Assembly (NCBI GenBank): GCA_963706875.1
Contig: CAVPNW010000020.1
Coordinates: forward strand, 62,001 to 126,000
Source: Prado023 sp963706875
GTDB taxonomy: Bacteria > Actinomycetota > Actinomycetes > S36-B12 > CAIYMF01
Reading direction: 5' to 3'
Length of the DNA stretch: 64,000 nucleotides
Shown here: in pieces, positions 1 to 9,317 of the stretch
Layout: each line of letters starts with the position of its first letter
Position numbering within the stretch: the stretch's first letter is position 1
Notes under the pieces: generated by a model
The model's database searches: none
Seen by the model: the letters and a program-made list of their open reading frames with translations, nothing else
Told to the model about the DNA's origin: nothing
Program-made: the position numbers and the translations under genes

Positions 1-672
1 GCTGAGAACGATCGCCTCGATGCCGCCCTGTCCGCACCCGCCGTGCCCGTCGATGAGCTCCTCGACGCCGCCCCCGCCGGGACGGACTCCCCCACTCTGG
101 CGCCGGAGCTCGAATGGCGCACGATCACCGCCACGGGGACCTTCGACGCGGCCGCCGAGACTGCAGTCCGCCGACGTCCGCTCGACGGGCGCAACGGATT
201 CTGGATCGTCACGCCGCTGGTGACCGAGTCCGGCGTCCTGCTGGTGAACCGGGGATGGACGCCCGCAGGAGGCGACGCCACCACCGCGCCGGACGTCCCC
301 GCACCCCCCTCCGGCCAGGTCACGGTCACCGGACGCCTGCGTCCGGCGGAGGCGACCGAGCCCACGGATGTGCCACCGCCGGGCCAGGCCTGGGCCGCCG
401 ATCCCGAGGTGCTCGTCACACCCCCCGACACCCCCCGCTACAACGCGTACGCCGAGCTCACGTCGAGCGCCCCGGCCGCTGACGCCGAGCTCACCGACCT
501 GCCGGTACCCGGCCACCGGGGGCTGAACAACCTCGTGTACTCGGTCCAGTGGGTGATCTTCGGCCTCGTCGGCATCGTGGGCTGGTGGCGCCTCATCCAG
601 GTCGAGGGCCGTCGCGACGAGGAGTCCCACGAGGCGGGCGCGCAGGAGGCCGCGCAGGAACCCGCCACCTGA
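1..672 (+). CDS. SURF1 family cytochrome oxidase assembly protein, 3' part
   Basis: The frame is open from the first base, so the gene starts outside the window; 223 C-terminal residues remain. SURF1 proteins help assemble the haem a3 / CuB centre of cytochrome c oxidase in the membrane. Visible here are the family strand ending in LLVNRGWTP (about residues 80-88 of the fragment) and a C-terminal membrane helix (about 178-199, VYSVQWVIFGLVGIVGWW) followed by an acidic cytoplasmic tail. The N-terminal helix expected of the family lies upstream. An internal GTG at 43 is in frame but would discard family sequence, so it is not the start. Confidence 0.82.
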   Translation, partial: AENDRLDAALSAPAVPVDELLDAAPAGTDSPTLAPELEWRTITATGTFDAAAETAVRRRPLDGRNGFWIVTPLVTESGVLLVNRGWTPAGGDATTAPDVPAPPSGQVTVTGRLRPAEATEPTDVPPPGQAWAADPEVLVTPPDTPRYNAYAELTSSAPAADAELTDLPVPGHRGLNNLVYSVQWVIFGLVGIVGWWRLIQVEGRRDEESHEAGAQEAAQEPAT

Positions 673-685
673 ACCGTGCAGCATC

Positions 686-741
686 GTCGCGCCATGTGAG
701 TCGCGCCATGTGAACGGCGCAATGTGAGTCGCGCCATGAGA
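686..741. repeat. 14-bp tandem repeat, four copies
   Basis: Four head-to-tail copies with consensus GTCGCGCCATGTGA fill 686-699, 700-713, 714-727 and 728-741. The first two are identical and the third and fourth differ at three or fewer positions. A decayed fifth copy may begin at 742. The repeat lies in the 131-bp gap between the SURF1-like gene and the small conserved gene at 804. Each unit carries ATGTGA, so no long reading frame crosses the array in that phase. Function unknown. Confidence 0.8.
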
Positions 742-803
742 GTCAGGTCATGCCGATGTGGTCCAGTGGTTTCGCGCGCGAACCGGTGGGGCAGGGTGAT
801 CCC

Positions 804-1109
804 ATGCTGTTCAAGCGCGTCGGCGACTCCCGGCCATATCCGGAGCACGCACTGACCTCCCGGGACTGGGCCAACATCCGACCGACGCGCGTGCGCCTGT
901 CGACGCTGACCACCACCAAGCGGACCCTCGACCTCGAGATCGTCCTGGCTGATGACTCGACCTTCTACGGCGACCTGTTCGCCCACGTGGTCCAGTACCG
1001 GGGCGAGCTCTACCTCGAGGACGGGCTGCACCGGGCCCTGCGGGCCGCCCTGGGCAGCGGCGGCGATGCCCTGCTGCACGCGCGGATCCACGTGATCGAC
1101 CCGGAGTGA
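804..1109 (+). CDS. Conserved actinobacterial small protein (VapB-antitoxin-like annotation family)
   Basis: 101 residues from ATG 804 (MLFKRVGDSRPYP). The conserved core reads TTKRTLDLE, then DSTFYGDLFAHVVQYRGELY, then LEDGLHRALRAAL, ending in ARIHVID. From memory, short actinobacterial proteins with this core are often labelled VapB-type antitoxins. No PIN-domain toxin lies next to it here, so that label is weak and the role is unknown. An upstream in-frame start at 750 would add 18 poorly conserved residues (MPMWSSGFAREP...). I prefer 804 because the family begins at about MLFKR/MIFKR. Confidence 0.7.
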   Translation: MLFKRVGDSRPYPEHALTSRDWANIRPTRVRLSTLTTTKRTLDLEIVLADDSTFYGDLFAHVVQYRGELYLEDGLHRALRAALGSGGDALLHARIHVIDPE

Positions 1110-1122
1110 CCCGGAGCTCGAC

Positions 1123-1911
1123 TCAGCTCGTCGATTCGCCGTTCCATCGGTCCACATGGTCCAGGACCTCACCCAGGCGATGCACGACGGCGTCGGGCTC
1201 GCCTTCGACCGGCCCGCGCTGGTAGTGCGGGATGTCGCTGTGCGGGACCAGGATCGCGCGCATCCCCACCTGCTGGGCGCCGTGCACGTCGTCCCAGGCA
1301 CGGTCGCCGACGAACACCGCGCGAGCCGGGTCGTCGACCCCGACCGCACGCAGCGCCGCCACGAAGGCGTCCTCGTGGGGCTTGCCGACCGGCAGCTCCG
1401 AGGAGTAGACGGCCCCGTCGATGAGCTCCAGCAGCCCGTCGCGGGCGAAGACCGCCTCGTGGTGGGAGCGCGGCCATAACGTGTTCGACAGCACCCCGAT
1501 GCGGATCCCGCGCTCGCGCAGGGCCAGCATCAGCGGCACGGCGTCCGGGTCGGCGTCGGTGTGCGGGTCCCAGAAGCGCAGGTAGGCGGCCAGGGCCTCC
1601 CGATGGCGCTCGCTGTCCATGTCGATCCCGCAGTCGAGCAGCATCTGGTCCAGGTGCCCGGCGCCCGTGCTGCCCGCGCTGCGGTGCTGGTCCTGCCAGC
1701 GCTGCATCTCCGCGGCGTAGAGGCGCGCTGCGAGGCTCGCGGCATGCCGGGCGTCGTACACGCTGGCATAGGCGTACCACCCAGCGGTGAGGTCCACCTC
1801 ATGCCAGGGCGTCAGGGTGCCGCCCCAGTCGAAGATGACGGCCTCGATCCGAGTGCCGGGCGTGCCGACGTCGCCCGAGCCGACGCCGGAGTCGACCACG
1901 GGGTCCGTCAC
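1123..1911 (-). CDS. HAD-family hydrolase
   Basis: 262 residues, starting at GTG 1911, which overlaps the proS stop in a GTGA, so translation is probably coupled to proS. HAD motifs are visible: motif I FDWGGTLTP with nucleophile Asp28, motif II Ser142 in VLSNTLW, motif III Lys177 in VGKPHEDAF, and motif IV VGDRAWDDVHGA (201-212). The usual second aspartate of motif I (DxD) is Gly here; some HAD subfamilies share this, and it leaves general phosphatase activity less certain. A helical cap occupies about residues 40-120, as in HAD type IA. Substrate unknown; probably a small phosphorylated metabolite in the cytosol. Confidence 0.8.
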   Translation of the reverse strand: MTDPVVDSGVGSGDVGTPGTRIEAVIFDWGGTLTPWHEVDLTAGWYAYASVYDARHAASLAARLYAAEMQRWQDQHRSAGSTGAGHLDQMLLDCGIDMDSERHREALAAYLRFWDPHTDADPDAVPLMLALRERGIRIGVLSNTLWPRSHHEAVFARDGLLELIDGAVYSSELPVGKPHEDAFVAALRAVGVDDPARAVFVGDRAWDDVHGAQQVGMRAILVPHSDIPHYQRGPVEGEPDAVVHRLGEVLDHVDRWNGESTS

Positions 1912-3698
1912 GGCAGCTCCAGGATGCGCTCGGTGATCGTGGCCACCGCATCGTCGATGCCCACGTCGACACGCTCGCCGCTTGCGCGGTCCTTGACCTC
2001 GATGGCGCCCTCGGTCAGCTTCTTGCCCACCACGACGATCAGCGGCACGCCGATCAGCTCGGAGTCGTTGAACTTCACCCCGGGCGAGACGCCCTTGCGG
2101 TCGTCGAGCAGCACACGGAAACCGCCCTGCTCGAGTTCGGCGGCGATCCGCTCGGCGGCCCCGAAGACGGCCTCGTCCTTGCCCGTGGCCACGATGTGCA
2201 CGTCAGCGGGCGACACCTCGCGAGGCCAGATCAGCCCGCGGTCGTCGTGGTGCTGCTCGGCGATCGCGGCGACGGCCCGCGAGACCCCGATCCCGTAGGA
2301 CCCCATGGTCACCACGACCTGCTTGCCGTTCTCGTCGAGCACCTTCAGGTCCAGCGCCTCGGCGTACTTGCGGCCGAGCTGGAAGATGTGGCCGATCTCG
2401 ATACCGCGGGCCTGGGTGAGCAGGCCCACTCGCCCGGCGGCCGCGCAGTCCGGGCACGGATCTCCCTCACGGACCTCCGCGACGTCGATCGTCCCGTCGC
2501 CAGTGAAGTCCCGACCCGCCACGAGGTCGAACACGTGCCGCCCTGGCTGGTCGGCTCCGGTGATCCAGCGGGTGCCGGCGACCACCCGCGGGTCGAGCAG
2601 GTACCGGATCCCGGACACGGACTCCTCGCCCAGGACGCCGGGGCCGATGTAGCCCTTGACCAGCGCGGGGCTGGCCGCGAAGTCAGCCTCCTCGAACGCC
2701 ACCGGCTCACCGGGCAGCAGCAGCGCCTCGAGGCGCTTCATGTCGACCTCGCGGTCACCGGGCAGCCCGATGACCAGCGGATGCGACGTGCCGTCGGGCA
2801 TCGCGACCTTGACGACCACGTTCTTCAGCGTGTCCCCGGCTTCCCAGGGACGGTCGCCGCGCGCCAGCTCGGGCCGGGCGTTGGCCAGGTCCACCAGCGT
2901 CTCGATGGTCGGTGTGTCCGGGGTGTCCTCGACGTGAGCGGCGGGCAGCCCGTCGAGGGGCACCTCCGCGGGCGGCACGCTGGCCACCGCCTCGACGTTG
3001 GCCGCGTAGTCGCAGGTCGTGCACTGGACGTAGGTGTCCTCACCCACGGGGCACACGGCCAGGAACTCCTCGGAGGCCGAGCCGCCCATCGCACCGGACA
3101 TCGCCGAGACGATCGTGTACTGCATCGACAGGCGATCGAACGTCGAGATGTAGGCCTCGCGGTGCCGGGCGTAGGAGGCGACCAGGCCCTCGTCGGAGGT
3201 GTCGAACGAGTACGAGTCCTTCATCACGAACTCGCGGCCGCGCAGGATCCCCGCACGCGGCCGGGCCTCGTCGCGGTACTTCGTCTGGATCTGGTACAGG
3301 CTCAGCGGGAGGTCCTTGTACGAGGAGTACAGGTCCTTGACCGTGAGGGTGAACATCTCCTCATGGGTGGGGCCGAGCAGGTAGTCCGAGCCGCGCCGGT
3401 CCTGCAGCCGGAAGAGGTTGGGCCCGTACTCGGTCCAGCGATTCGTGCGCTCGTAGGGCTCGCGGGGCAGGAGCGCGGGGAAGTGCACCTCCTGGAAGCC
3501 CGCGGCGTCCATCTCCTCGCGCACGATGCGCTCGACGTTGCGCAGCACCCGGTACCCCAACGGCAACCAGGAGAACACACCCGGGGCGACGCGGCGCACG
3601 TACCCGGCGCGCACCAGCAGGCGGTGCGACGGGACCTCGGCGTCCGCCGGGTCCTCGCGGAGGGTGCGCAGGAACAGCGTGGACATGCGGGTCAGCAC
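1908..3698 (-). CDS. proS: Prolyl-tRNA synthetase (long bacterial type with editing domain)
   Basis: Charges tRNA-Pro with proline in the cytosol. 596 residues. Class II motif 2 runs from KYRDEARPRAG to EFVMKDSYSF (140-165) and motif 3 is GSYGIGVSR (466-474). The insertion editing (INS) domain lies between them at about 225-405, as in the long bacterial ProRS, and the anticodon-binding domain is about 495-596. I chose GTG 3698 because GGAGGA sits seven bases upstream; ATG 3686 (MSTLFLRTL), four codons later, is the alternative. The reading frame stays open far upstream, but that sequence is not ProRS-like. The HAD gene follows with a 4-bp overlap, and a GNAT gene diverges from it. Confidence 0.96.
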   Translation of the reverse strand: MLTRMSTLFLRTLREDPADAEVPSHRLLVRAGYVRRVAPGVFSWLPLGYRVLRNVERIVREEMDAAGFQEVHFPALLPREPYERTNRWTEYGPNLFRLQDRRGSDYLLGPTHEEMFTLTVKDLYSSYKDLPLSLYQIQTKYRDEARPRAGILRGREFVMKDSYSFDTSDEGLVASYARHREAYISTFDRLSMQYTIVSAMSGAMGGSASEEFLAVCPVGEDTYVQCTTCDYAANVEAVASVPPAEVPLDGLPAAHVEDTPDTPTIETLVDLANARPELARGDRPWEAGDTLKNVVVKVAMPDGTSHPLVIGLPGDREVDMKRLEALLLPGEPVAFEEADFAASPALVKGYIGPGVLGEESVSGIRYLLDPRVVAGTRWITGADQPGRHVFDLVAGRDFTGDGTIDVAEVREGDPCPDCAAAGRVGLLTQARGIEIGHIFQLGRKYAEALDLKVLDENGKQVVVTMGSYGIGVSRAVAAIAEQHHDDRGLIWPREVSPADVHIVATGKDEAVFGAAERIAAELEQGGFRVLLDDRKGVSPGVKFNDSELIGVPLIVVVGKKLTEGAIEVKDRASGERVDVGIDDAVATITERILELP

Positions 3699-3794
3699 GA
3701 GGGGTCTCCTCCAGGTCCGGGCAGCGACGACGACCTCGCACGGATGGACCGCGCGGGTCGGAGATTCGCGGCAAGGATATCCCGGCGTGGCAGG

Positions 3795-4637
3795 ATGGCG
3801 GCCGTGCCCGGCGAGCTGAAGGTGCTGACATCGCGCCACCTCCCGGAACTGCTCGCGCTCGTCGACCGCGACCCGATCGCACACTGCTTCGTGGCCTCCC
3901 GCCTCGCCGACCCCATGGACCCATGGGCCCTCGGTGGGCTCGTCTGGGGCTGGTTCGAATCCGGCCAGTTGCGCTCGGCGATGTACACGGGCGCCAACCT
4001 GATCCCCATCGAGACCACACCCCTGGCTCGCGCCTCCTTCGCCGACAATGCCCGGCGGTTGGGCCGCCGCTGCTCGTCGCTTGTGGGACCGGCCGACGAG
4101 GTGCTCGACATGTGGCGGCTGCTCGCGCCCGCCTGGGGGCCCGCGCGAGAGGTGCGCTCCACGCAGTACCTGATGGCCACGGCCGCGCCCGCCACGCGGC
4201 CGGCGCACCCGGGCCTTCGCGCCCTGCGCATCGACGAGCTCGACCTGCTGATGCCCGCAGCGGTCGCCATGTTCACCGAGGAAGTGGGCATGTCGCCGGT
4301 CGCCCACGGCGGTGGGCCGGCCTACCGCGCCCGGCTGGCTGAGATCGTGCGGACCGGGCGGGCCCTGGGCGTCGTCGAGGAGGGGCGCCTGATCTTCAAG
4401 GCCGAGGTCGGCTCGGCCACCGCCCGGGCCTGCCAGATCCAGGGAGTGTGGGTCGACCCCGCACTACGTGGGCGCGGACTCGGCATCGCCGGCATGGCCG
4501 CCGTGGTCGATCATGCCCGGGCCAACATCGCCCCGATCGTCTCGCTGTACGTCAACGACTACAACCACGTGGCCGTCGGCACGTACCTCCGGGTCGGCTT
4601 CCAGACGGTCGGCACCTTCGCAACGATCCTGTTCTGA
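3795..4637 (+). CDS. GNAT family N-acetyltransferase
   Basis: 280 residues from ATG 3795. GTG 3804, with AGGA at a better spacing, is an equally good start and would shorten the protein by three residues. The C-terminal GNAT fold shows the acetyl-CoA pyrophosphate loop RGRGLG (225-230) after VWVDPAL, and an ending YLRVGFQTVGTFATILF typical of acetyltransferases. The N-terminal 130 residues form a second, degenerate domain (DPIAHCFVASRL... WALGGLVWGW). Genes of this type sit near ispG/proS in many actinobacteria. The acceptor is unknown. It diverges from proS across about 96 bp. Confidence 0.82.
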   Translation: MAAVPGELKVLTSRHLPELLALVDRDPIAHCFVASRLADPMDPWALGGLVWGWFESGQLRSAMYTGANLIPIETTPLARASFADNARRLGRRCSSLVGPADEVLDMWRLLAPAWGPAREVRSTQYLMATAAPATRPAHPGLRALRIDELDLLMPAAVAMFTEEVGMSPVAHGGGPAYRARLAEIVRTGRALGVVEEGRLIFKAEVGSATARACQIQGVWVDPALRGRGLGIAGMAAVVDHARANIAPIVSLYVNDYNHVAVGTYLRVGFQTVGTFATILF

Positions 4638-4715
4638 GCCCGGCCCTTCCGAGTACCCGCGACGCTCTCGGGTCAGCCCGACGATCCGCGTTCAGCGCGG
4701 ACCGCCCCCGATCGC

Positions 4716-4809
4716 GCGCGTTCCCGGCCACCCTGGCACGGGTCCGCGCATTGCCGGCCATATGTGGCGCGCACTGCGCAAGGGCAGCCGGATGTGGCCG
4801 GGAATGCGC
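4716..4809. terminator. Long inverted repeat between convergent genes
   Basis: Arms GCGCGTTCCCGGCCAC (4716-4731) and GTGGCCGGGAATGCGC (4794-4809) are complementary at 15 of 16 positions, with a 62-base GC-rich loop that itself contains GGCC-type repeats. It lies between the ends of the GNAT gene (+) and the alcohol dehydrogenase (-), so a bidirectional terminator is the simplest reading. There is no T tract. The rest of 4638-4821 shows nothing coding. Confidence 0.4.
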
Positions 4810-4821
4810 GCTGGGTGGGCC

Positions 4822-5841
4822 TCAGCCGATGGCCAGGACCGCCGCGCCTGCGATCCGGCCCTCGTGGAGGCGGGCCAGGGCCTCGTTGGCGTCGGCGAGG
4901 TCGAACACCTGGGTCCGGGTCCGGATCGGGATGGCAGCGGCCAGGGCCAGGAACTCCCGGGCGTCTGCGCGGGTGACGTTCGCGACCGACCGCAGCGAGC
5001 GCTCGCCCCACAGCAGGTCGTAGTCGAACTGGGGGATCCTGTCCAGGTGGATCGCGTTGACCGCGACGATCCCCCCTCGGTCCACGCCAGCCAGTGCCTC
5101 GACGACCACGTCACCGGACGGCGCGAACGTGATGGCGGCATCGAGTGCGACGGGCGGCGGATCGCCGTACCCGCCGGCCCAGGCGGCACCCAGGTCCAGG
5201 GACGCGCGCTGCTCGGCCTCGGATCTCGTGACGACGTACACCTCGCACCCCGCGTGGACCGCGAGCTGGATCACGATCGTCGCTGAGGCCCCGAACCCGT
5301 ACAGGCCCAGGCGGGTGCCCCGGGCGCAGGCCAGGTCGACTCCAGCGACTCGCAGCGACCGGTAGCCGATCACGCCACCGCACAGCAGAGGGGCGGCCGA
5401 AAGGTCGTCGAACCCATCGGGCAGCGGGTGCACGAAGTCCGCACGCGCCGTCATCGCCGTGGCGTAGCCGCCGTCACGGTCCCAACCGGTGAACACCAGG
5501 TCGGCGCACAGGTTCTCGCGTCGCGATCTGCAGAACCGACAGGTCCCGCAGCAGCCCCCGGTCCACGCGACTCCGACGCGCTGGCCGATGGGGTGTGCGT
5601 GGGGGTCCACACCCCGGCCGACGGCGGCGATCCGCCCCACCACCTGGTGGCCGGGGACGATCGGCTGGCGCCGTGGCGGGAGGTCACCGGTCACGATCTG
5701 CAGGTCCGTCCGGCAGACCGCGCACGCGGTGACGTCGAGGAGCACCTCCCCCACCCCGGGCGTTGGATCGGGGCGCGCCACCCGGGTGAGCCACGTCGCC
5801 CCGGGCGAGGGATCCGGGGCCATCAACTCCAGGGCGATCAT
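4822..5841 (-). CDS. Zinc-dependent alcohol dehydrogenase (AdhP/CAD2-like)
   Basis: 339 residues, medium-chain dehydrogenase fold. Catalytic-zinc ligands can be placed at Cys43 (CRTD), His65 (GHQVVG) and Cys154 (LLCGG). The structural-zinc cysteines are 98, 101, 104 and 112 (CGTCRFC then C). The NAD(P) loop is GLYGFGASA at about 179-187. The usual GHE motif reads GHQ, so the Glu next to the zinc histidine is replaced. Such enzymes interconvert alcohols and aldehydes in the cytosol; substrate unknown. Alternative start ATG 5823. A tiny membrane-protein gene diverges 33 bp upstream. Confidence 0.87.
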   Translation of the reverse strand: MIALELMAPDPSPGATWLTRVARPDPTPGVGEVLLDVTACAVCRTDLQIVTGDLPPRRQPIVPGHQVVGRIAAVGRGVDPHAHPIGQRVGVAWTGGCCGTCRFCRSRRENLCADLVFTGWDRDGGYATAMTARADFVHPLPDGFDDLSAAPLLCGGVIGYRSLRVAGVDLACARGTRLGLYGFGASATIVIQLAVHAGCEVYVVTRSEAEQRASLDLGAAWAGGYGDPPPVALDAAITFAPSGDVVVEALAGVDRGGIVAVNAIHLDRIPQFDYDLLWGERSLRSVANVTRADAREFLALAAAIPIRTRTQVFDLADANEALARLHEGRIAGAAVLAIG

Positions 5842-5874
5842 CGTGACCCGCCCGATTCAGGGATAATCCTCACC

Positions 5875-5976
5875 ATGGACTGGATCCGCCGGAACATGAC
5901 CGCCATCGGCCTCATCGTGGTGTTCGCCATGCTCCTGCCGTTCCTGCTCGTGCTGTTCGGCTTCGTCGCCTTCTGA
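5875..5976 (+). CDS. Predicted 33-residue single-pass membrane protein
   Basis: Short frame from ATG 5875 to TGA 5976. It encodes MDWIRRNMTAIG followed by a wholly hydrophobic stretch (LIVVFAMLLPFLLVLFGF) that makes one clear membrane helix with a positively charged N-terminal side. No strong ribosome site is seen (GGATAATCCTCACC precedes it). It lies between the divergent alcohol dehydrogenase start and the end of the GTPase gene. Composition unlike a random GC-rich frame supports a real gene, but no function can be given. Confidence 0.4.
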   Translation: MDWIRRNMTAIGLIVVFAMLLPFLLVLFGFVAF

Positions 5977-5995
5977 CCCGCAACCCTCAGCGCGG

Positions 5996-7252
5996 CTACT
6001 TCTTGGCGCCGAACCCGCGGCTGCGCATGATCGCCGAGACCTCCTGGTTGAACACCCGCTGGATCGTCTCGGAGTCCAGGGTCCCGGAGACTGTCTCGTA
6101 CTTGCCCTCGGCCATCCCGATGCAGACGCGGTGCCATGCCGTGCCCACCGCGAAGGTCATCGTGCCCGCGACCCCGCCGGTGATGACACCCCCGGCAAGG
6201 GTCCCCACACCGGGCACGAGCTTGAGCAGGCCGGTCGCGGCCGCCCGGCCCGCCTGGGTGGTCACGGTCGTGGCAGCCAGGCTGGCCACCGTGGCGCGCT
6301 GCATCGGGATGTCGTAGATGTTGGCGATCTTGGCCATCATCCCGATCTGGATCGGCACCAGCACGGCTGCGTCGGCGAAGGGGATGGGCGTGAACCCGGC
6401 CCCCGTGGCCGCAGCCGTCGCGGCGTTCACCGCCTTCTCGGCAGCCTTAGCCTTTCGCGCGGGGTCAATCTTCTGCGCGGCGGTAAGGGCCTCGGCGGCC
6501 TCGTCCGGAGCGCAGCGAAAGGTGGCATCGAGCAGGTCCAGCAGCCCGTGCTGCTCGACCCCGGTGAACGGGTCGGCCAGCGCATTGACCATCACCGCGC
6601 GGCCGCCGTGGATCGGCAGGCCCATCCCCTCGATCTGGCTGCCGAGCTCGATCGCGTCAGGGGCGAGGAACAGCTGCCCGTGGGCATCGCGCCGGCCGGG
6701 GACCTGGGTCATCACCAGGATCACCGGCAGTCCCACGGCTGCAAGCTCGCGGATGAACGCCGCCTCGGTCTCCTCGAATCGTCGATCGGTGGCTCGCACG
6801 CAGTACCACGCGAGGTGGACCTGCTCGGCGAAGGGCATCGCGCGGCTGTTGTCGATGAACCGCTTGAGCTCGTCGATGATCCGGGTGGTGTCCCGTCCGA
6901 CCTCGAGGCCCTGCGTGTCGTAGATGCCGAGCTTGCCGGTGCGGTGCACGTAGAGGTGGCTGCCCAGCGTCACCGGTCGCCCGATGCCCGTGGCGGCGAC
7001 CGACTCGCCGAAGATCGCGTTGACCAGGGTTGACTTTCCGACGCCGGTCTTGCCGAACACGGCCAGGTTGAACCGGCCGATCTTGACCTCCGCGTCGGCG
7101 AAGGCGGCCTCGAACGCCTCCTGTGACCACTCGGGCACCTGACCGGACTGGTCGGGGCCCGGCGTGGACGGGGCGCTCGGAGGCGCACCGGGAGCCGGCC
7201 CCGAGGCTGTCGCCGGGGTCGCGGGAGCCGGGCCCGTCGGTTGCGTGGACAC
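5996..7252 (-). CDS. Membrane-associated GTPase with DUF697-like C-terminus
   Basis: 418 residues from GTG 7252, four bases after the ispG stop, so co-transcribed with it. An Ala/Pro-rich leader (1-40) precedes a GTPase domain. P-loop is GKTGVGKST (67-75) and G3 is DTQG (112-115). The G4 position reads VMTQVPG instead of NKxD, as in several dynamin-like or YcjX/YeeP-type GTPases. The C-terminal half (about 270-400) has two hydrophobic segments in a DUF697-like region (TPIPFADAAVLVPIQIGMM; then LLKLVPGVGTLAGGVITGG), which suggests a peripheral or integral membrane protein. Role unknown. Confidence 0.75.
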   Translation of the reverse strand: MSTQPTGPAPATPATASGPAPGAPPSAPSTPGPDQSGQVPEWSQEAFEAAFADAEVKIGRFNLAVFGKTGVGKSTLVNAIFGESVAATGIGRPVTLGSHLYVHRTGKLGIYDTQGLEVGRDTTRIIDELKRFIDNSRAMPFAEQVHLAWYCVRATDRRFEETEAAFIRELAAVGLPVILVMTQVPGRRDAHGQLFLAPDAIELGSQIEGMGLPIHGGRAVMVNALADPFTGVEQHGLLDLLDATFRCAPDEAAEALTAAQKIDPARKAKAAEKAVNAATAAATGAGFTPIPFADAAVLVPIQIGMMAKIANIYDIPMQRATVASLAATTVTTQAGRAAATGLLKLVPGVGTLAGGVITGGVAGTMTFAVGTAWHRVCIGMAEGKYETVSGTLDSETIQRVFNQEVSAIMRSRGFGAKK

Positions 7253-7256
7253 CGGG

Positions 7257-8411
<1,155 letters not shown>

Positions 8412-8415
8412 GGGG

Positions 8416-9309
8416 TCAAGTATCCCGCCCCGGGCCGGATGACGCCCGACTCCGGGCGCGGCGGCTGCGCGCGATCATCTGGATGCCCGACCACGCGAGC
8501 AGGCCGGCGAACAGGACCAGGGCGATCCGCTCGGGCAGCCACTGGCCCACGGCTGCGCCCACCAGGCCTGCAGGCGCCCCGACCAGGCCGGCGACCAACG
8601 CGATCCGGACCTCGACCAGCCCGTTGCGCCAGTTGGTGATCGTCGCAGTGAGGGCCGTGAAGATGACCACGAGGAGGCTGGTCCCGCGGGCGGTGTCGGC
8701 GTCGTCGCCGGTCAGGAGGACCAGTCCGGGGACCATGATGATGCCGCCACCCACCCCCAGGAGCCCCGCGAGCGTGCCGGCGGCGACCCCGACGAGCACC
8801 AGCAGCCCGCCCTCCCAGACTGCCCCCAACTCGGACAGGGCGCTCGAGCTGCCCCCGAGCACCAGCCGCGCAGCCGTGGCGAGGCTGAGCACGCCGAACC
8901 ACAGCTGCAGGGTGGCGATCGGCGTCCTCGGCAGCAGGCGCGAGCCGAGCTGCCCGCCGACGACCCCGCCGACCAGGAGCAGCAGGCCGGCCGAGATGTC
9001 GACGTTGCCGTTGAGCGCGTACCCGGCGGCCGAGGCGGTCGCGATCGGCACGATCGCAAGAAGGCTGGTGGCGCCGGCCCGCCGCTGGTCCAGGGCGAAC
9101 CACGCCACCAGGAGCGGCACCATGATGATCCCGCCGCCGACGCCGAACAGCCCGGACAGGATCCCTGCCGCGATGCCGATCGCGGAGGCCCGCAGCCACC
9201 ACGGGGTCGCGTGCGCGGTTGTGGGGCCCCTCGGCGGCGGTTCGGCGCCCGGGGGGCGATCGGCGCCCGGCACGCGATCGGCGCCCGGTCGGGGCTCGGA
9301 GTCCGGCAT
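8416..9309 (-). CDS. TauE/SafE family sulfite/sulfonate exporter-like permease
   Basis: 297 residues with about eight hydrophobic segments. It shows the internal duplication of the family: LSGLFGVGGGIIMVPLL near the N-terminus and AGLLGVGGGIIMVPGLV in the second half. The first 35 residues are a soluble, proline-rich repeat (GADRVPGADRPPGAEPP). Members move small anions such as sulfite, sulfoacetate or other sulfonates across the inner membrane; the substrate here cannot be told. It is inserted between rseP and ispG with gaps of 8 and 4 bp, so is probably part of that operon. Confidence 0.85.
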   Translation of the reverse strand: MPDSEPRPGADRVPGADRPPGAEPPPRGPTTAHATPWWLRASAIGIAAGILSGLFGVGGGIIMVPLLVAWFALDQRRAGATSLLAIVPIATASAAGYALNGNVDISAGLLLLVGGVVGGQLGSRLLPRTPIATLQLWFGVLSLATAARLVLGGSSSALSELGAVWEGGLLVLVGVAAGTLAGLLGVGGGIIMVPGLVLLTGDDADTARGTSLLVVIFTALTATITNWRNGLVEVRIALVAGLVGAPAGLVGAAVGQWLPERIALVLFAGLLAWSGIQMIARSRRARSRASSGPGRDT

Positions 9310-9317
9310 CGGCCGGC

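Noticed and set aside
686..741. Tandem repeat considered as a CRISPR array
   Set aside because: Units are 14 bp without spacers, and no cas gene is present.
2196..3794. Long plus-strand frame that extends the GNAT gene to 813 codons
   Set aside because: It is the antisense shadow of proS; the sequence is Arg/His/Val-rich with no domain, and a proper start lies at 3795.
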